Of a DNA stretch of 62,301 bases, positions 40,759 to 52,029 are shown piece by piece. Each line of letters begins with the position of its first letter. Position 1 is the stretch's first letter. Origin of the DNA: a bacterium. GTDB taxonomy: Bacteria > Chloroflexota > Dormibacteria > UBA8260 > Bog-877. The notes beneath the pieces are model-generated. The model had not been told where the DNA came from, did no database searches, and was given only the letters and a program-made list of their open reading frames with translations. Location: contig JAJYWT010000151.1 in the NCBI GenBank assembly GCA_021791345.1, positions 1 to 62,301 of the forward strand, given 5' to 3'. A program made the position numbers and the translations under genes.

Positions 40759-42816
40759 GTGAACCGCTTGGGGCAGGAAGCCAGCCTCTATCTCAGGCAG
40801 CACCAGGCCAATCCCGTGGACTGGTATCCCTGGGGGGAGGAGGCCTTCGCGCGTGCCCGGGCGGAGGACCGCCCGATCCTGCTCAGCGTGGGGTATTCGG
40901 CCTGCCACTGGTGCCATGTGATGGCCCATGAGTGCTTCGAGAACGAGGAGCTGGCGGCACTCCAGAACCGCCTCTTCGTCTCCATCAAGGTCGATCGCGA
41001 GGAGCGTCCCGATGTCGACCGCGTGTACATGGAGGCGCTCCAGGCACTGACCGGCTCCGGCGGCTGGCCGATGACCATGTTCCTGTTCCCCGACGGCCGT
41101 CCCTTCTTCGGCGGCACCTACTTCCCCGCCCGGGACTCCGCCGGGCTGCCGGGCTTTGGGCGGGTCCTGGAGGCGGTGGCGGAGCTGTACAGGACGCGGC
41201 GCTCGGACGCTGACCGGGTGGCGGCGCAGCTCCGCCAGGCGCTCATCGCCCAGCCCATCCCTCGGTCTGCTCCGAGCCCGCCGTCCGGGCCGGCTCTGGC
41301 CGCCGCTGCGAGCCGGCTGGTGGCGGCGACCGACCCCGTCCATGGGGGGCTTGGTGGGGCTCCCAAGTTTCCCCAGACGCCGCTGCTGGAGTTCCTGCTG
41401 ACCAGGGCGGCCCTGGCCGGCGACCAGGCGGCGCTGAACGCCGCCCAGCTGACGCTGGAGAAGATGGCCATGGGTGGGGTTCACGACCAGTTGGGCGGTG
41501 GCTTCCACCGCTACTCGGTGGACGACCACTGGGGCGTCCCCCACTTCGAGAAGATGCTCTACGATCAGGCCCAGCTGATCGCCTGCTACCTTCACCTGCA
41601 TCTGCTCACGGGTGGGGCCGAGGCGCTCACCACAGCCTGCCGGACCGCCGATTTCATCCTCGCGGAGCTGCGGCTCCCGGACGGCGGGTTCGCGGCCAGC
41701 CTCGACGCCGACACTCCAGCCGGCGAGGGGGCGACCTACCTCTGGACCGAGGCAGAGCTCGTGGCGGCGGCCCAGGCCGATGGCTCGCAGCTGGGCCGGC
41801 TCTTCCGCCTCGACCCCAAATCCACCGTGGATGGCAGATTCGTGCTCCAGGCCGCCAGCTGGTCTGATCCACAGGGCACGGCCGACTCAGTGCAGCGGCT
41901 GCGGGACCGGCTGCTCCGGGCTCGCCGCCTTCGCCCCCAGCCGGCGCGGGACGAGAAGCTGGTGGTGGCGTGGAACGCCGCCGCACTCGCCGCCCTCGGG
42001 GAGCTGGGGCTGGTCACGGGTGAGAGCCGGTACCGGGTGGCTGCGGAGGTCGGGGCGAGGCTGTTGCTGCAGGCGGCGGGCGGTGTGCGGGGCCGACTTC
42101 CGCACCTGGTGGCCCATGGCCCGGGCCGGCTGGGAGCGCAGCTCGACGATCTCGCCCAGACCGCGCTGATGGCGCTGCAGCTGCACGAGTTGCGAGGTGA
42201 CCCGCTCTGGTTCGAATGGGCCCACCACCTCGCTGACCAGGCCAATCGCGAGATGACCGACCCCGAGGGCGTCCTGTGGAGCGACGTGGCCGCCGATCAG
42301 GACCCGCTGCTCCCGGCGCGTCCCCGGGGGCTGGAGGACGGGGCGGTGCGCTCCGGCAACTCCCTGATGGTGGAGCTCTGCCTGCGGCTGCACGCCCTGA
42401 CCGGCGAGTCGGCCTGGATGGAGCGCGCCGAGCGGGCCCTCACGGCGATCGCGCCCTTGGCGGAGCGGGCGCCGGAGGCGATGGGAGGTTGGCTCCACTG
42501 TGCCCAGCTGTATCGCGCGGGGATGCTGGAGCTGGCGGTGATGGTGCCGCCTTCCCCCTCAGGGCATCTGGAACTGGTGCGAGCCGTCCGCGGCCGCCAC
42601 CGTCCCCAGCTCGTCGTTGCCGTGGGCCGGGCCGGCGAGGAGTCGGCCCAGGGGGCGCCGCTGGTCCGGGACCGGGCCTCGCTCGGAGGCCTCCCAACCG
42701 CCTTTCTGTGCCGCGGATTCCAATGTGAGCTGCCGACCACCGATCCCGTTCAGCTGGTCGCCCAGCTCGGACCGGAGCGAAGCGCCGGATCGCCGGGTGG
42801 CAGTGCCAGGGATTGA
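40759..42816 (+). CDS. Thioredoxin-domain protein (YyaL/DUF255)
   Basis: 685 residues. Residues 1-150 are DUF255 thioredoxin-like with 'SVGYSACHWCHVMAHECFE', the CxxC-like CHWC active site. The rest is an alpha/alpha barrel of the six-hairpin glycosidase type ('GGAPKFPQTPLLEFL', 'MAMGGVHDQLGGGFHRYSVDDHWGVPHFEKMLYDQAQL'). Homologues are widespread (SPATA20) with unclear substrate. GTG 40759 has GGAGG very near (40753-40757), or the start may be leaderless. Confidence 0.93.
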   Translation: MNRLGQEASLYLRQHQANPVDWYPWGEEAFARARAEDRPILLSVGYSACHWCHVMAHECFENEELAALQNRLFVSIKVDREERPDVDRVYMEALQALTGSGGWPMTMFLFPDGRPFFGGTYFPARDSAGLPGFGRVLEAVAELYRTRRSDADRVAAQLRQALIAQPIPRSAPSPPSGPALAAAASRLVAATDPVHGGLGGAPKFPQTPLLEFLLTRAALAGDQAALNAAQLTLEKMAMGGVHDQLGGGFHRYSVDDHWGVPHFEKMLYDQAQLIACYLHLHLLTGGAEALTTACRTADFILAELRLPDGGFAASLDADTPAGEGATYLWTEAELVAAAQADGSQLGRLFRLDPKSTVDGRFVLQAASWSDPQGTADSVQRLRDRLLRARRLRPQPARDEKLVVAWNAAALAALGELGLVTGESRYRVAAEVGARLLLQAAGGVRGRLPHLVAHGPGRLGAQLDDLAQTALMALQLHELRGDPLWFEWAHHLADQANREMTDPEGVLWSDVAADQDPLLPARPRGLEDGAVRSGNSLMVELCLRLHALTGESAWMERAERALTAIAPLAERAPEAMGGWLHCAQLYRAGMLELAVMVPPSPSGHLELVRAVRGRHRPQLVVAVGRAGEESAQGAPLVRDRASLGGLPTAFLCRGFQCELPTTDPVQLVAQLGPERSAGSPGGSARD

Positions 42817-42833
42817 CGTGCGACCATCGTGAG

Positions 42834-43577
42834 ATGACAGGTGAGAATCGCCCCTGGGCAGTCGTGACCGGGGCCTCAGCCGGGATCGGCGCGGCCGTGG
42901 CTCGGCGGCTGGCGCAGGAGGGCTACCGGGTTCTGGTGGGGGCCCGGCGCCTGGCGCCGCTGGAGGCACTGGCGGCTGAGATCGGCGGCGAGGCCAAGGT
43001 CCTGGACGTGAGCGATCCGGACAGCGTCGCGCGATTCTGCGTCGGGTTGACCGAGGTGGAAGTTCTGGTCAACAACGCCGGCGGGGCCCGAGGCTTGGAC
43101 GAGGTCGCCGCCGCGGATCTTGATCAGTGGCGCTGGATGTGGGAGGTCAACGTCCTGGGCCTGGTGGCGATGACCAAGCAGCTGCTGCCGGCTCTGGAGA
43201 GCTCGGGCCGGGGCCACGTCGTCAACCTCTCCTCCACCGCCGCCCTCGAGGTCTACGAGGGCGGGTCGGGGTACACCTCCGCCAAGCACGCCGTGCACGC
43301 GATCACCAAGACCCTGCGGCTCGAACTCGCGGGGCGGCCGGTCCGGGTGACGGAGATCTGTCCGGGGATGGTGGAGACCGACTTCTCCCTGAACCGCTTC
43401 GGGGGCGACGAAGAGCGCGCCCGGGCGGTCTACCGGGGCCTGCAGCCGCTGACCGCGGCGGATGTTGCCGACGTGGTTGCCTTTGCGGTGACCCGCCCCG
43501 CGCATGTGAACCTGGACCAGGTGGTGATGCGCCCTCTGATGCAGGCGAGCGCCACCAAGGTCGTCAGAAGCGGCTGA
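42834..43577 (+). CDS. Short-chain dehydrogenase/reductase
   Basis: 247 residues. 'VVTGASAGIGAAVARRLA' binds NAD(P); 'LVNNAGG'; catalytic Ser in 'VNLSSTAALE', Tyr and Lys in 'GYTSAKHAV'. The C-terminal 'PGMVETDFSLNRFGGD' and 'VADVVAFAVTRPAHVNLDQVVMRP' resemble YdfG/L-allo-threonine dehydrogenase types. ATG 42834 is preferred over TTG 42813. Substrate unknown. Confidence 0.93.
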   Translation: MTGENRPWAVVTGASAGIGAAVARRLAQEGYRVLVGARRLAPLEALAAEIGGEAKVLDVSDPDSVARFCVGLTEVEVLVNNAGGARGLDEVAAADLDQWRWMWEVNVLGLVAMTKQLLPALESSGRGHVVNLSSTAALEVYEGGSGYTSAKHAVHAITKTLRLELAGRPVRVTEICPGMVETDFSLNRFGGDEERARAVYRGLQPLTAADVADVVAFAVTRPAHVNLDQVVMRPLMQASATKVVRSG

Positions 43578-43592
43578 GCGAGCCGCAGCGGC

Positions 43593-44423
43593 TCACGCTG
43601 GGCACTCCACCGGCTTGGCGGGGTCGGCCGCCCACTCGCTCCAGCTCCCCGGGTAGAGGTGAAGCTCCGGCGCCCCGGCGGCGTCCAGCGCCAGCAGCAG
43701 GGCGCAGGCGGTAACCCCTGAGCCGCAGTAGGCGATGATGGGTTGACCTGAGTGGCCCAGCTCCCGCAGCCGGCGCCGGGCTCCTTCATGGTCGAGGCGC
43801 GAGTCCTCTGTGAACAGCTCCGCCCAAGGTAGGCTCCTGGCCCCGGGCAGGTGGCCGGGCCTCGGGTCAAGCGGGTTGGGGGCGCCGGGGTAGCGGTCCC
43901 CGGCGCGGGCGTCGAGCACCCAGTACCCCCGCTGCTGCAGCTGCGGGATCAGTTCGGCTGACACGTGGCCGGAGAAACTCTCAACCCTAAGATTCCCGGG
44001 GGTCGGCGTCGGCACCTGCTGGCTGAGGACCCCTCCGGCCCGGAGGTACGCATCCAGCCCACCGTCGAGGACCGCCACCTGGGCCACCCCGGCCGCTCGG
44101 AGCAGCCACCAGGCCCGCGCCGCCGCACCGGTGACCTGGTCGTAGACGACGACCCGGGAGCCGACGCTGATCCCTACCTCGCGCATTTCCCGGCCGAACT
44201 CATCGGGCGGCGGCAGCGGGTGGCGGCCGCCAGGGCCGGGTGGGCCCGCCAAAACCCGGTCCAGGTCGATGAAGGAGGCGCCCGGGATGTGTCCGGTGGC
44301 GTATCCGGCAGCGTCCGGCCCGTCCGCCAGGGTCCAGCGGATATCGAGGATCCTGAGGTCGGAGTCGCCGAGGTGCCGCAGCAGCCACTGCGGCGGTACC
44401 GTGGGGATGGGTAGCGGCTCCAT
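43593..44423 (-). CDS. 3-Mercaptopyruvate / thiosulfate sulfurtransferase
   Basis: 276 residues, two rhodanese domains. The active loop 'YCGSGVTACALLLAL' is the CGSGVTA type associated with 3-mercaptopyruvate sulfurtransferase rather than thiosulfate ('CRxGxR'). N-terminal domain 'ILDIRWTLADGPDAAGYATGHIPGASFIDLD' is inactive. Cytoplasmic sulfur transfer or cyanide detoxification. Converges on the short-chain dehydrogenase gene. Confidence 0.93.
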   Translation of the reverse strand: MEPLPIPTVPPQWLLRHLGDSDLRILDIRWTLADGPDAAGYATGHIPGASFIDLDRVLAGPPGPGGRHPLPPPDEFGREMREVGISVGSRVVVYDQVTGAAARAWWLLRAAGVAQVAVLDGGLDAYLRAGGVLSQQVPTPTPGNLRVESFSGHVSAELIPQLQQRGYWVLDARAGDRYPGAPNPLDPRPGHLPGARSLPWAELFTEDSRLDHEGARRRLRELGHSGQPIIAYCGSGVTACALLLALDAAGAPELHLYPGSWSEWAADPAKPVECPA

Positions 44424-44564
44424 GCCCCCATCATCCCCCGCTCAGGGGAGGTGCGCACGGAGCCGAGGCAGCAGACCGGAGGAGAACGCGGTGAACCCGA
44501 GGGCGGCATCGGCGCCGGCGGTGATGGGCGGTGGCCGGGGGTGCCGCCGGCCGGTGGGCCGGGA

Positions 44565-45560
44565 ATGAGTGTGGCAACCGCCACCGTTCGCTGCCTGATC
44601 GTGGGCCGAATGCCCAAGCCGGATCTTGACCTGGTCCGACTCAAGGCGGGGCTCGACGGGCTGGAGCTGGTCGAGGCGCCCTCCGGTGAGGCTCCGCCAG
44701 ACGAGCACTTCGACTGCGTCTGGAGGCTCTTCGGTGGCCGTCTGGCCAACGAAGAGGTGGATCCCCTGCAGAGGGCGCTCAGCCAGCATCCGGAGGTGCG
44801 GTGGGTGCACACGGTGTCGGCCGGGGTGGACCACCTGGACGAGATCATGGCGCCCCACCCCGACGTCATCCTCACCAACTCCGCCGGGGTGGTGGCTGTT
44901 CCCATCGCGGAGTTCGTGGTGGGCTGCCTGCTCCACCACTGCAAGCGCTTTGCGGAGATCCGGACGCTGCAGGCCAGCGCCCGGTGGGAGTCCCTGCAAC
45001 TGCGCGAGCTCGGCGACCTCAGGGTGGTGATCGTCGGCTTCGGGGCGATCGGGCGCGAGCTCGCGCGGCGGCTCGGGCCCTTCGGATGCCGTCTGACGGC
45101 GGTCCGCCGCCACCCCGAGGCGGGGGGGGCAGGGCTGGTCACCAACCTCTTCGCACCAGAACAGCTGGTTGCCGCGTGCGACGGCGCCGACGCGCTGGTG
45201 CTGGCGGCTCCGCTGACCCGGGAGACCAGGGGGCTCATCTCCCGTGAGGCGCTGGCGGTCCTCCACGACGGAGCGTGCCTGGTCAACATCGCCCGGGGTG
45301 GGCTGGTGGAGGATTCAGAGCTGCTCGAAGCGCTTGGGACGGGGCCGCTCCGGGCGGCCTACCTGGACGCGTTCGAGGAGGAGCCGTTGCCGCCGACCTC
45401 GCCCCTGTGGTCGGCAGCCGGGATCCACGTCTCCCCGCACATCAGCTGGAGCTCGCCGAACTTTTCCCGGCGCACCTCGGAGCTGTTCGCGGAGCAGCTG
45501 CGGCGCTTCGCCATGGGCGAGCAGCTCCGCAACCGGGTGGACCTGGCCGCCGGCTACTGA
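44565..45560 (+). CDS. NAD-dependent D-2-hydroxyacid dehydrogenase
   Basis: 331 residues. NAD fold 'VVIVGFGAIGRELARRLG'; 'LVNIARGGLVEDSELLEAL'; 'AYLDAFEEEPLP' and 'VHVSPHISW'-type end with the catalytic His. Substrate not assignable (glyoxylate/hydroxypyruvate reductase-like). ATG 44565 starts the family-like region; the longer frame from 44451 adds a Gly-rich leader. Confidence 0.92.
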   Translation: MSVATATVRCLIVGRMPKPDLDLVRLKAGLDGLELVEAPSGEAPPDEHFDCVWRLFGGRLANEEVDPLQRALSQHPEVRWVHTVSAGVDHLDEIMAPHPDVILTNSAGVVAVPIAEFVVGCLLHHCKRFAEIRTLQASARWESLQLRELGDLRVVIVGFGAIGRELARRLGPFGCRLTAVRRHPEAGGAGLVTNLFAPEQLVAACDGADALVLAAPLTRETRGLISREALAVLHDGACLVNIARGGLVEDSELLEALGTGPLRAAYLDAFEEEPLPPTSPLWSAAGIHVSPHISWSSPNFSRRTSELFAEQLRRFAMGEQLRNRVDLAAGY

Positions 45561-45576
45561 CCGCCCTCCGGCGGGC

Positions 45577-47469
45577 TCATTCCGGGATGTAGTCCCGGCG
45601 CAGGCCCAGGAGCTCCGGCGCGTGGAGCTGGACCATTTTGGCGGCCGCCAGGGCGGGAGGGCCGGGCCGCCACCAGGAGATCCCGACCATGGCCAGGAAG
45701 GCCAGGGGCACGGTGACGATCGCGGGCTGCTCCAGCACCACCGCCAGGCCGGACTGCCGAGCCAGGAACAGCTCCAAGGGGGGGACCACCGTGGCCACCA
45801 TGGTGGTCCCGATGGCGAGCGTGGAGAGGAGGCCTCCGGCGGCGACCCCGACCGCAGCTCCGGCGGTGGTCAGCCGGGGCCACCATATGCCCAGGACCAG
45901 CAGGGGGAAGAAGGAGCTGGCCGCGATCGCGAACGCCCACCCGACCAGGACGCTGATGTTGAACTGGCCCACCAGCAGGCCCAACCCGCCGGCGCCGGCT
46001 CCGGCAACAACCGCGGCCACCTGGAAGGCGCGCCGACGCGCCGACGCCGACGCCGCCGGCCGCCACCAGCGGCCGTAGAGATCGTGGCCGAGAGCTCCGG
46101 CCAGCGAGACCAGCAGCCCACTCAAGGTCGAGGTGAAGGCCGCGAACGCTCCCGCCGAGACCACGGCCAGCAGGAGCTGGCCCAGCCAGCCCCCGAGGAG
46201 GCTGGGCAGAACCAGCACCACGGAGTCGGTCAGGTTGCTGCCGTAGAGGGCGGGATCGAGCGCCCGTCCCAGCGCCCCGTAGACCGGCGGCCAGATGTAG
46301 AAGGCGCCCAGGAGCACCAGCACCAAGAGGGCGGTGCGGCGGGAGGCCCGGGCGTCGGGGTTGGTGTAGAAGCGCACCAGGATGTGCGGTAGTCCGATCG
46401 TGCCCAGCAGGATGGCCAGGATGAGGGAGTAGGTGAAGAGCAGGGAGTGGCCGCTGCCTCCGGCCAGGGGTCCGAAGGGGTCCGCCCAGGCCCGGTTGGT
46501 GCTGGTGGGCGTGGCGGCGCCGAAGGGAGCCGGCTCCCCCGCTCCCAGGGTGACCTGCCCGGGCGCCTCGAAGACCAACGTCCCCTTCGGGAAGGCCATC
46601 CGCGAGCTGACCACCACCACCCCCCGGTTGCCGCTGGCGGCCACCCCTGGACCCGGAGCTCCTCCCGAGATCTCGGCGGTCACCGCCCCGGGGGAGCGCA
46701 CGGCTGGCTGGGACGTCCACTCCACCGGAGTCGGCCGGCTGACGCGGATCTCTGTCCGTGCGGGGAGTTGCCAGATCTCCCCCCTGGCCACCGTGTAGCT
46801 GACCTTGGTGGGAAGCCGTGCCAGATCACCCGCGGTCCGGGCGAACGCAGCCCCGGGGCCTCCGAAGTGCAGCAGCAGCAGGAACGCCGGCAGCGAGATC
46901 GCGAAGATCTTGGCGGCGAACTGGAGGCTCTGCACCAGGGTGATGCCCCGCATGCCGCCTCCCGTCACCGCCGCCACCACCACCACCGAGACCACCGCCA
47001 CCCCCACCCAGTAGGGCAGGCCGGAGGCAGTCTCCACCGTGATCCCCGCCGCCTCCACCTGGGGGAGCGCGTAGAAGAACCCGATCACCAGCACCAGCCC
47101 CACCGCCAGCTGGCGGAAGCGGGGGCTGTCGAACCGCCCCTCGGCAAAGTCGGGGATGGTGTAGGCACCGAAGCGGCGCAGGGGCCCCGCGATGAACAGC
47201 AGCAGCAGGAGGTAGCCCGCCGCGTACCCGACCGGATACCAGAGGACGTCGTATCCGTACTGCATGACCAGTCCGGCCACTCCGAGGAAGGAGGCCGCGC
47301 TCAGGTACTCCCCGCTGATGGCGGCGGCGTTGAGCCGCGGCGGCACCGCCCGGGCCGCCACCATGAAGTCCGAGGTCGTGTGCGCGAAGCGGCGGGCGAA
47401 CATCCCCGCGCCCAGGCTCACCCCGGCCATCGCGAGCAGTCCCAGGACCGCGGCCGCGGACGGGCTCAA
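45577..47469 (-). CDS. actP: Sodium/cation-acetate symporter, SSS family
   Basis: 630 residues, about 13 membrane helices. 'FMVAARAVPPRLNAAAISGEYLSAASFLGVAGLV' and 'GGGMRGITLVQSLQFAAKIFAISLPAFLLLL' match ActP-type SSS transporters for acetate and small acids. An inserted soluble loop of about 130 residues lies near residues 220-345. The TTG start lies nine bases after the DUF485 stop. Last of a four-gene run with LytS, LytTR and DUF485. Confidence 0.92.
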   Translation of the reverse strand: MSPSAAAVLGLLAMAGVSLGAGMFARRFAHTTSDFMVAARAVPPRLNAAAISGEYLSAASFLGVAGLVMQYGYDVLWYPVGYAAGYLLLLLFIAGPLRRFGAYTIPDFAEGRFDSPRFRQLAVGLVLVIGFFYALPQVEAAGITVETASGLPYWVGVAVVSVVVVAAVTGGGMRGITLVQSLQFAAKIFAISLPAFLLLLHFGGPGAAFARTAGDLARLPTKVSYTVARGEIWQLPARTEIRVSRPTPVEWTSQPAVRSPGAVTAEISGGAPGPGVAASGNRGVVVVSSRMAFPKGTLVFEAPGQVTLGAGEPAPFGAATPTSTNRAWADPFGPLAGGSGHSLLFTYSLILAILLGTIGLPHILVRFYTNPDARASRRTALLVLVLLGAFYIWPPVYGALGRALDPALYGSNLTDSVVLVLPSLLGGWLGQLLLAVVSAGAFAAFTSTLSGLLVSLAGALGHDLYGRWWRPAASASARRRAFQVAAVVAGAGAGGLGLLVGQFNISVLVGWAFAIAASSFFPLLVLGIWWPRLTTAGAAVGVAAGGLLSTLAIGTTMVATVVPPLELFLARQSGLAVVLEQPAIVTVPLAFLAMVGISWWRPGPPALAAAKMVQLHAPELLGLRRDYIPE

Positions 47470-47478
47470 CCGAAGCGC

Positions 47479-47835
47479 TCAGCTGAGGAGGTCGGTGAAC
47501 TCATCGTCGACCTCCTCGGCGCGGCGGACGTAGATCGAGCCGAGCCAGATGAGGATGGGGTAGGAGCCCACCCCGAGCACCAGCCAGGGCAGGGGCACCC
47601 CCAGCACCCGCACGGTTGCCCACTGCGGGAACCAGGTGGATAGCAGCGGCTGCGCGAACAGGTAGGCGACAAAGATGAAGGCCAGAGTCAGGCTGAGGCG
47701 AAGCTGGCGGCGCATCAGCGCCTGCAGGTAGAGGGTGCCGACTGCCGTCTGCTCCTCGAATTCGAGCAGCCGCGACGCCTGCGGTTCGGGCCCCCGGTCC
47801 CGCACCGCCCCCCAAGAGGGGTCGGGGTTCGCCAC
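47479..47835 (-). CDS. DUF485 membrane protein (ActP partner, YjcH-like)
   Basis: 118 residues with two hydrophobic helices ('LSLTLAFIFVAYLFAQPLL', 'LPWLVLGVGSYPILIWLGSIYV'). DUF485 proteins occur beside ActP and are needed for its function in some bacteria. GTG 47835 follows the response regulator stop by one base. Acidic C-terminus 'RRAEEVDDEFTDLL' is typical. Confidence 0.93.
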   Translation of the reverse strand: MANPDPSWGAVRDRGPEPQASRLLEFEEQTAVGTLYLQALMRRQLRLSLTLAFIFVAYLFAQPLLSTWFPQWATVRVLGVPLPWLVLGVGSYPILIWLGSIYVRRAEEVDDEFTDLLS

Positions 47836-47836
47836 C

Positions 47837-48586
47837 TCAGAGCCCCAGCGCCTGCCGGAGCTGGGGGCCGTGACGGCGCGACACCGGGACGGTGAGGTCC
47901 CCGATCCCCTCCATCCGCAGCAGGTAGGTGTTGTTGACGAAGGCCTCCACCGCCGCCACGTGCCGGAGGTTGACCAGGTAGTGGCGGTGCACGCGCATGA
48001 ATCCCTGACGGGCCAACCGCTCCTCCAGCTCCTGCAGCCGCAAGCGGGCCAGGAAGCGCCCGTCGGGGGTGATCAGGGCCAGCCGGTCCCCGGAGACCTC
48101 GGCGGCGCGGATCTCCGAGATCGGCAGCAGCAGGATCCGCCCCCGGTGGGTGACCGCCAGCCGGTCGTCGAGCGACTGGCCGTCGGCGAAGTCCGGGCCG
48201 CGGCGCCCCTTCTGCTGGGCCCAGATCGCCAACCGCTCCAGGGTGAGATTGAGCCGGTCCTGGCGCACCGGTTTCAGCAGGTAGTCGAAGGCGGCCAGCT
48301 GGAATGCGTCGACAGCGTGCTCCGCGAAGGCGGTCACGAAGACCACTGGAGGCGGGCTCTCCACAGCGGCGAACAGCTGCGCCAGCTGGAGGCCGTCCAG
48401 CCCCGGCATCTGGATGTCCAGGAAGACCACGTCCGCGCCGTCGCTCGTGAGCGCGTCCATGGCCCCGCTGGCGTCCTCAGCCTCCCGGACGTCCGCCACC
48501 CGGGGCGCCTGACGCAGCAGGTAGCAGAGCTCGCCCCGAGCGGGCGCCTCGTCGTCCACCACCAGGGCCCGGAAGCGTTGCTCCAA
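47837..48586 (-). CDS. LytTR-family response regulator
   Basis: 249 residues. Receiver domain 'RALVVDDEAPARGELCYLL' with phospho-Asp in 'VVFLDIQMPGLDGL' and 'TAFAEHAVDAFQLAAFDYLLKP'. C-terminal LytTR DNA-binding domain 'RRGPDFADGQSLDDRLAVTHRGRILLLPISEI...FMRVHRHYLVNLRHV'. TTG 48586 with AAGGCG eight bases upstream is chosen; the longer frame reads through the kinase gene. Likely activator of the downstream DUF485-symporter genes and maybe of acs/satP. Confidence 0.93.
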   Translation of the reverse strand: MEQRFRALVVDDEAPARGELCYLLRQAPRVADVREAEDASGAMDALTSDGADVVFLDIQMPGLDGLQLAQLFAAVESPPPVVFVTAFAEHAVDAFQLAAFDYLLKPVRQDRLNLTLERLAIWAQQKGRRGPDFADGQSLDDRLAVTHRGRILLLPISEIRAAEVSGDRLALITPDGRFLARLRLQELEERLARQGFMRVHRHYLVNLRHVAAVEAFVNNTYLLRMEGIGDLTVPVSRRHGPQLRQALGL

Positions 48587-48588
48587 AG

Positions 48589-49776
48589 CTACGACGCCTT
48601 GACGCCGGGCCGGTACTTGGGTATCCGCACGCTGACCGAGGTCCCCGAGCCCGGCGCGGACTCGATCTCCAGACCGTGGGCGGGACCAAAGATCTGGTTG
48701 AGACGGCGGTTGATGTTGGCGAGCGCGCCGGGGTGCTCGCCGAGGTCGAGCGGAGTCGCGAACCCATCCCCGTTGTCCCGGACCGTGATCAGGCACTCAT
48801 CATCCTGGTCGTCGGCCTCGATCACGATGGTGCCGTTGCCAGGCCGTCGCTCGATCCCATGCTTGACCGCGTTCTCCACCAGCGGCTGCACCAGCAGGGT
48901 CGGGACCACGGTGCTGAGCACCTCCGGCTCGATGTGGTACCGCACCGCCAGCCGGCTGCCGAAGCGGGCCTGCTCCAGGGTCAGGTACTGGTTGACGTAC
49001 ACCAGCTCGTCCGCCAGAGTCGTGAACTCAGCCGTCGGACCGGAGAACGCCCGTCGGCTGAAGTCAGCGAATTCGGTCAACAGCTCCCGAGCCCGCTCCG
49101 GGTCGGTGCGCACGAAGCTCGCGATGGTGGCCAGCGTGTTGTAGATGAAGTGGGGCGAGATCTGTGCCCGCAGCGCCCGCAGCTCGGAACGCACCAGCGC
49201 CGCCTGCTGCTGGTCGGCCCGCTGCAGCCGGAGCTGGGTCGCCAGCAGCTCAGCCAGATCCGTGGTGATCCGCAGCTGGGCCGGGCTGGGTTCGCCGGCG
49301 TGGAAGGTCACCAGGCAGGCGACCGGGCGATCCTCCAGCCCGATCGGTGCGACCACCGCCACCTTGAGCGGGCACCCCGCCGAGGATTCGCCGGAGTGCA
49401 GCTTGACCAGCTGGGTGCGCCCGGTGGAGAGGGAGGCCAGGATCTCGCGCCCCTCCTTTGGGAGGTGCCTCAGGTGGCCCTCGGCCCGGCTGCCCGCCAC
49501 GGCCTGAAACGCCAGCAGCTGACGGCTGTCGTAGAGCGCGGCCGCCAACCCGGCCGACTGCGGGACCAACGAGCGCAGCACCTTGGCGGCGGTCTTGGCG
49601 GTCAACCCCTGACGCAGGGTCGAGACCGCCTGGGTGGCGAAGGCGAGGGTCCTCATCGTCGCCCGCTCCGCGTCGGTGTCGAAGGCGTGGGCGCGCCGCC
49701 CCAGTCGGCGCGTCACCACCACGGCGGCGGCGGTGGTCAGGGCGATCTCCGAGAAGACGACCAACTGCCAGGGCAT
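48589..49776 (-). CDS. LytS-type sensor histidine kinase
   Basis: 395 residues. One N-terminal membrane segment ('QLVVFSEIALTTAAAVVV'), a GAF-like domain (about 50-190), then His_kinase 'LRAQISPHFIYNTLATIASFVR' with the phospho-His and ATPase 'LVENAVKHGIERRPGNGTIVIEADDQDDECLITVRDNGDGF'. Pairs with the LytTR regulator two bases downstream. The GAF-like domain, not a transmembrane LytS sensor, suggests an intracellular signal such as acetyl-P or pyruvate; that is inference. Confidence 0.92.
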   Translation of the reverse strand: MPWQLVVFSEIALTTAAAVVVTRRLGRRAHAFDTDAERATMRTLAFATQAVSTLRQGLTAKTAAKVLRSLVPQSAGLAAALYDSRQLLAFQAVAGSRAEGHLRHLPKEGREILASLSTGRTQLVKLHSGESSAGCPLKVAVVAPIGLEDRPVACLVTFHAGEPSPAQLRITTDLAELLATQLRLQRADQQQAALVRSELRALRAQISPHFIYNTLATIASFVRTDPERARELLTEFADFSRRAFSGPTAEFTTLADELVYVNQYLTLEQARFGSRLAVRYHIEPEVLSTVVPTLLVQPLVENAVKHGIERRPGNGTIVIEADDQDDECLITVRDNGDGFATPLDLGEHPGALANINRRLNQIFGPAHGLEIESAPGSGTSVSVRIPKYRPGVKAS

Positions 49777-49880
49777 GGCGGCATCATCCCCCGGGTGCTC
49801 GCGGCGCGCAAGTTGAGCGCCGCTCAGCGCCGGAAACCAACCGCGAACAGGCCCAAAAGTGACCGTTTGCCGCGCTGGCG

Positions 49881-49909
49881 TTGAAGCCTGGCGGGGTGGT
49901 GTCTAACCT
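49881..49909 (+). promoter_or_regulatory. Promoter of the acs-satP genes
   Basis: TTGAAG (49881-49886), 17-base spacer, TAACCT (49904-49909): a sigma70-like pair. It lies about 90 bases upstream of the acs ATG at 50001 in the divergent gap with the LytS gene. Confidence 0.5.
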
Positions 49910-50000
49910 GCAGCCAGACGAGTCGTGTGTCGGAGTCCCGATTGGGGGAGGGAGCTCACACCTGTGAAGGGTGCCCGCAGCCAGCAGACAGGAGGGCGAT

Positions 50001-51965
<1,965 letters not shown>

Positions 51966-52029
51966 CGACGGGAGTAGCGGCGACCCTGATTCATCAGCGC
52001 TTAGTAAACGGAGGCTCAAGAGTCAACTG

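Noticed and set aside
40411..41601. Upstream extension of the acyltransferase frame to 41601
   Set aside because: Runs antisense through the thioredoxin-domain gene; family homology begins at ATG 40410.
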